The position numbers and the translations under genes are program-made. Below the pieces are notes generated by a model, which saw nothing but the letters and a program-made list of their open reading frames with translations, was not told the DNA's origin and did not search any database. Below, piece by piece: positions 61,101 through 64,000 of a stretch of 64,000 bases of DNA. Source of the stretch: Phytomonas francai (Eukaryota; Euglenozoa; Kinetoplastea; Trypanosomatida; Trypanosomatidae); the NCBI GenBank assembly GCA_001766655.1, contig MJCC01000003.1, forward strand, positions 859,057 to 923,056, in the 5' to 3' direction. The first letter of the stretch is position 1, and each line of letters starts with the position of its first letter.

Positions 61101-61725
61101 TTTCGAGATCGCGCAGCTTTTCTTCTATTTGTGAAATAGATTGGTTGATTTGTCCTTGCTTCGATTCTGTCTCCTCAAGAATACGCTTGCTTTCGCTTCG
61201 TCGTGCTTCATAAACATTAGTACCAGCTATATCTTTAATTATCCGGTACCGTTCCTCCTCATTCATGCTGACCAAATGTGTTATTCTGCCTTGTTCCACA
61301 ATGTAGTATGGGTTACTCGATGAAAAACCAGCACTTTCTAGGAGCTGGTGGACTTCGTTTGCAGAAAACCTTCGATCATTGACTCGAAACTCATCCTGTT
61401 TAAGACCTACCGTTCGGCGGATTCGCACTTCCACTTCTTCAGCTCGCCCTGGAATTACGAAGCGACCATCTGAATTGTCGAAAACGATTTCAACAAAAAT
61501 CGAAAGTGATGGTCGGCCGCTGCCAACGTGGAAAAGTTCTTTACGTTCAGCTGCACTAAGGTTTGAAAACTTTTCACTGAGTACGAATTGCACAGCTGCG
61601 AAAAAATTCGATTTACCAGACCCATTTTTCCCAACAATCACGTTTGTTTTGGGAGAAAGACCATCTGGAAAAGATTGCTCACGATAAGAGCGAAATCCAG
61701 ATATAATAATATTTTTTATAAACAT
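58114..61725 (-). CDS. SMC3: Structural maintenance of chromosomes protein 3 (cohesin)
   Basis: The 1203-residue protein is SMC3, a core cohesin ATPase. The N-terminus MFIKNIIISGFRSYREQ and the Walker A GKNGSGKSN (residues 33-40) form the head. Long coiled coils flank a hinge around residue 530-680 (GPLIDLISVEDGYKTPVEIVAG). The C-terminal signature LSGGQ lies at 1085-1089 and the Walker B YLFDEIDAALD at about 1110-1120. SMC3 rather than SMC1 is indicated by RSYREQSF, the TVGLKQDEFRVN loop and the hinge. The acetylation pair of lysines in that loop is Lys109-Gln110 here. It is the first gene of the minus cluster, next to the strand switch. Confidence 0.96.
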   Translation of the reverse strand: MFIKNIIISGFRSYREQSFPDGLSPKTNVIVGKNGSGKSNFFAAVQFVLSEKFSNLSAAERKELFHVGSGRPSLSIFVEIVFDNSDGRFVIPGRAEEVEVRIRRTVGLKQDEFRVNDRRFSANEVHQLLESAGFSSSNPYYIVEQGRITHLVSMNEEERYRIIKDIAGTNVYEARRSESKRILEETESKQGQINQSISQIEEKLRDLEKETTELKELQGIEHEKKCLEYCIFNLELENCKEELQKLEAEWSSRKTALSKNQDSETFTEQEIQTCEDQLAEIGDLITRLEAEGESIEKEISELSTKQAVIEIDANDGASSLHLADKEYALLLKESRELENALTKANKDLLEKRGILKGSEALSIKSLEEVDKMQKLIDRMQEKRNRNKLFKNQAERDAWIRKEISKNNETIDSSRLEFLSVEKEIAFLDEEIKLKKASKDTTHAIEKVEKDLESREVKITDALKKRNELNQKRRQFWQLVHEQENLVKQLQETSKRTQQQIERNIPYEIRQGLQSLQEILQEFDANTRKAVHGPLIDLISVEDGYKTPVEIVAGNALFNVVVDTFDVGAMVLEKMNMNRKTGRISFFPLDTCKGIKKNIPETPECSSLLSKVSYNERFTKVAAEVFGRTAVVASLEAGLKFSKDLNCDVITLDGDQLGRKGAITGGFIDKRNMKLPVYAKEKSLTAALAEARKKLNSLCQEVASVEQCITEVLNELELLRSENDSTEKKADEEFREARQREEHILRLNSQKETLLATRRTLEKAIQESIVVNSRLQEESKEEFKIHWTEEEELNLEKLSEELADMKIKSASLQAAPLRLATEVQLMEDKVQHMERRKAMIGGRIREIGWTKRTTHGIDRERDSLKSESVMLNDRLNAIRKSIDVAVRQKHQVKKKIENLNLNRLSTAMSLQEKEDLIDRAQNQRNLLLQRQDEALNKLRKLGVVPKDSEKYANFSLGKLMHQLKSVNEQLKKYSHVNRKAIDQYTALQQSSSELLAQRTSLEQELQSIHGLINHLDSKKDEAIRRTYKQIQYHFEEVFKELVGAEDTYAELQLVQTKSDTDEDPYCAARIRVSFGMGTVVSELEQLSGGQKSLVALTFIFAIQRCDPAPFYLFDEIDAALDAEYRMAVTNMIHKQSEECQFIIVTFKTEFLSKADKVLGIFFHNKVSRIQTISMEEGIKMLKQVALADRKRSREAEHPDQFTNN

Positions 61726-62159
61726 CTCCTTCGAAAAGGGAAAAAACTTTTTAGTGGATCAGGAAAGAAATAGTCGAGATATCAGATTAATATTATGTAA
61801 ACAAAAATAAAAAGAAATACATTTATAATAAACACATATAATGCATTTTTTTTAAATAAAAAACAATAGACGCATATAATAATAGTAAAACTAACACATA
61901 TTAATAAAAGTATCCAAGCACATTGCATTCACGCAAGAAAATATACTAGGCCCCACTTTTGGAAGAAAAATCATACACTAAGAGGGTGGTGACCAATCCT
62001 AGTTGTTGTTTTTTTGAAAGCTCTCATTTAGACAAAGTGTAAAATTAAAATGCTGTGACATTCATTTGAAGAAGTATATCAACAAACAAGTAAAAAATAG
62101 AGTTGCGTATGAAAACGGAGACTTCACCTATTCGACCTGATCAATTTACACCGGCCCGG

Positions 62160-62166
62160 CCCCCCC
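62160..62166. repeat. C tract (7)
   Basis: Seven C in a row, flanked by further C-rich sequence (ggcccgg before, ccaccctccc after) in the strand-switch region. Confidence 0.9.
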
Positions 62167-62359
62167 TCCATTTCCGCGACTCTTCAAAAATTGAACCCCC
62201 ACCCTCCCGACAATTTTTCTAAATCTCAGGGAACGGTTCATGAACGTCCAGCTTAACTTATAATTTCTTTATCCCCTCACCCACGCAGTATCTCACTGCT
62301 GATCTTCTTTCGTTTTCATACAAAAATACCGTTGGATGTCTGCAATACAAACAATGATG

Positions 62360-62370
62360 CCCCCCCCCCC
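62360..62370. repeat. C tract (11)
   Basis: Eleven C in a row in the strand-switch region. Confidence 0.95.
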
Positions 62371-62494
62371 GCCAAAGTTGTTCTCTTTTTTTTAGAAAAA
62401 TCGGGGCCGCCGCCGGTGAAAGCGCTTTGGAAGGGTTGGATGTTTAAGAATCACCAAATAGTGAGGAATAGTTATTCTGGAAATCTACGACCGT

Positions 62495-62512
62495 CCCCCC
62501 CCCCCCCCCCCC
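62495..62512. repeat. C tract (18)
   Basis: Eighteen C in a row, the longest homopolymer of C in the window; on the minus strand it is a G tract able to form a quadruplex. Confidence 0.95.
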
Positions 62513-62663
62513 TCCATTAAGCCTCTTTATCTGAGCTAGAAGCAATGAATTTAGGTATATTTAGTCTCAGTGGTTCTGCACTTCCTTTATTTGTGTCTAG
62601 GCATTGTTTTCCACGCTTTTTGAGTGTCAGGTTATGATGATTTCTTCCAGACATTGTTTATCA

Positions 62664-62679
62664 CCCCCCCTCCTCCCCC
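62664..62679. repeat. Interrupted C tract
   Basis: Seven C, then tcct, then five C, in the strand-switch region. Confidence 0.9.
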
Positions 62680-63824
62680 ACACTGAGCCTGAACTGGAAT
62701 GTTTTTCCCTCATCTAAAGTCTCGATTATTCATTTTACTATAACGTTTTCTAATTACTCAAGTTTGCAGCTAAGAGTCCGTTTGTACCTGTTCAAGGCTA
62801 TAGAATACGTTTTTTTGCTACCATTTTAAACTCTATTGATGTGTTTGGAACGGAAACTAGTCTTTGAGTAACAGTAAATCCAAATTGATTGTCGAATACA
62901 GCTTACACATTCTACTACTACTATGTGTTTGACTTTGATCATACGTTTCATTGTATATTTTGGTCCATCGCAGAGGCTGTCTGAAACAAACTTTCTCACT
63001 TTTTAAGCTAAAAAGTACATTTACTACATTCAGTAATTTGATATTTTCCGTATTTTAGTTTATAATTCCTCCCAAACGATTCTTGAAATACTTTTAGATT
63101 GTTTAGTCTAATGTTGTAATAGGCTTTGTTTCTGCTCTCTCCCCCGGAGTCTATGGATCTCTTCAAATTTATAAGAGTCTTTGGTTTGATTCACCTAATT
63201 TTAAAATACACTTCTTGTTCTTAACTTGTATGATATGCATCCAACTATTGTGTGTTGTACTTAGTTATTAAATGTAGCATACAAAGATGAAAGTAGGTGT
63301 TGAAAACTCTCGGTGTATAGTCTGGAGTTAGAATATGTGCATCAGGATGCAGATTTCAAAGACATTTACTCTGGATCTAAATGATGGGTTTACTTACTGT
63401 CTATTTAATCAAATTTATCGAGGATGAATTAACTTCTCATTTGGATTTTTGGCAATGTCACTAGAAGGAAACTGAAATAATTCCTTGCCTTGTCATGAAA
63501 TTAAAGTGTTATGCTTGCAATATGATTTCTAACTATCCTATTGACAATAAATCGTTGATTTTCAAATATCAATACATGTTAAAAATATTCAAGCGCCTTG
63601 ACATTTCATGTGTATTACTTCCTGATGAAATATATAAAAGCTGAAATTATGTTGTTTTATGATTAAGTTAGCTAGCCAATTGTGAGTTGATGCATCTTCT
63701 TTCCTTCCTATTAATTATGATTACATTTAGATTGAAAATCATCAATAAAATAGTTCTTAGTACGATAATAAAGATAAACATTTTAGTGGAAGTACATTAA
63801 ATACACAATTTTATAACTCACATA

Positions 63825-64000
63825 ATGAGTAAGGAAGCGGAAGGTACTTCGTTCAACGATACTTTTAGTGCGACAGGGCACACAGCTATCAATGAAAAAA
63901 CACCATTTAAAAGCGCATTCGCTCCTGTCGACCCAGCAGGCAAGGCACCGGCCCCGTCAGTGTTTAAAAGCGCATTCGCTCCTGTCGACCCAGCAGGCAA
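63825..64000 (+). CDS. N-terminus of a tandem-repeat protein, 3' end beyond the window
   Basis: The plus strand starts at ATG 63825 and is open to the edge (58 complete codons). The protein begins with 27 polar residues, then runs into a 19-residue repeat FKSAFAPVDPAGKAPAPSV whose second copy starts at 63963 and is cut by the window end. It is the only plus-strand gene. The polarity matches a divergent cluster head. Alanine/proline/lysine repeats of this style are common in repeat antigens and cytoskeletal proteins of trypanosomatids; no specific match is claimed. The minus-strand reading of the same bases has no ATG and is rejected. Confidence 0.75.
   Translation, partial: MSKEAEGTSFNDTFSATGHTAINEKTPFKSAFAPVDPAGKAPAPSVFKSAFAPVDPAG
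63906..64000 (+). repeat. 57-bp tandem repeat (1.7 copies visible)
   Basis: Unit 63906-63962 is followed directly by a second copy from 63963, identical over the 38 visible bases. The array continues beyond the window and is in frame with the gene starting at 63825. Confidence 0.9.

Larger units (their letters stand above)
61726..63824. promoter_or_regulatory. Divergent strand-switch region, likely transcription start region
   Basis: The minus-strand cluster starts at 61725 and a plus-strand gene starts at 63825, so transcription diverges from this 2.1-kb region. It is AT-rich and gene-free, but it carries several C tracts on the plus strand (G on the strand reading into SMC3). In kinetoplastids, divergent switch regions are where RNA polymerase II initiates polycistronic transcripts, often with G-rich tracts; that role is inferred. 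Confidence 0.55.

Noticed and set aside
63818..64000. Minus-strand frame at the right edge
   Set aside because: It has no ATG; the plus-strand reading has an ATG, a polar leader and an in-frame repeat.

Overview
The window looks like nuclear DNA of a flagellated protist with kinetoplastid-style (trypanosomatid or bodonid) genome organisation. This is inferred from four things: 26 genes in a row lie on the minus strand (61725 down to 1), no clear introns are needed in any of them, AT-rich spacers of about 0.2-2.9 kb often carry a pyrimidine tract plus AG before the start codon (as for trans-splicing), and a divergent strand switch at 61726-63824 is followed by a plus-strand gene. A meckelin homologue implies a cilium or flagellum. 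No spliced-leader, rRNA or tRNA gene was recognised, so the taxonomic call is provisional. No mobile element or CRISPR array was seen.

Layout in transcription order of the minus cluster (right to left): SMC3 cohesin subunit, queuine tRNA-ribosyltransferase accessory subunit, meckelin (TMEM67), a mitochondrial thioredoxin-fold protein without active-site cysteines, a VAMP7-like longin R-SNARE, a LisH/CTLH protein, a histidine phosphatase, a TRIP4/ASC-1-like zinc-finger/ASCH protein, a Prp5/DDX46-like DEAD-box helicase broken by a 365-base assembly gap, AP-3 delta adaptin, a dual-specificity phosphatase with a C-terminal RRM-like region, an unrecognised probable mitochondrial protein, a large FYVE-like zinc-finger protein, the XPF/RAD1 nuclease, a PIG-H subunit, a FAM210/DUF1279-like membrane protein, a leucine-rich-repeat protein, a gamma-carbonic-anhydrase-like protein without metal-binding histidines, a neutral-sphingomyelinase-like phosphodiesterase, an unrecognised low-complexity protein, the SUMO E1 subunit UBA2 interrupted by one in-frame TAA, an ABC1/ADCK kinase, and four unrecognised proteins, the last running off the left edge.

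The genes do not form a functional pathway; they are the usual mixed housekeeping content of a polycistronic cluster (chromosome cohesion, DNA repair, splicing, vesicle traffic, GPI anchors, mitochondrion, cilium). Several genes contain sharply bounded GC-rich patches (for example 7390-7720, 10600-11360, 27880-28150, 42850-44100) inside otherwise AT-rich DNA, and the assembly gap lies in one of them.

The most interesting items are the single in-frame stop within the conserved UBA2 domain, the divergent switch region with long C/G tracts, the new plus-strand gene whose protein starts a 19-residue tandem repeat, the phosphatase-RRM architecture, and the Lys-Gln in place of the Lys-Lys acetylation pair of SMC3.
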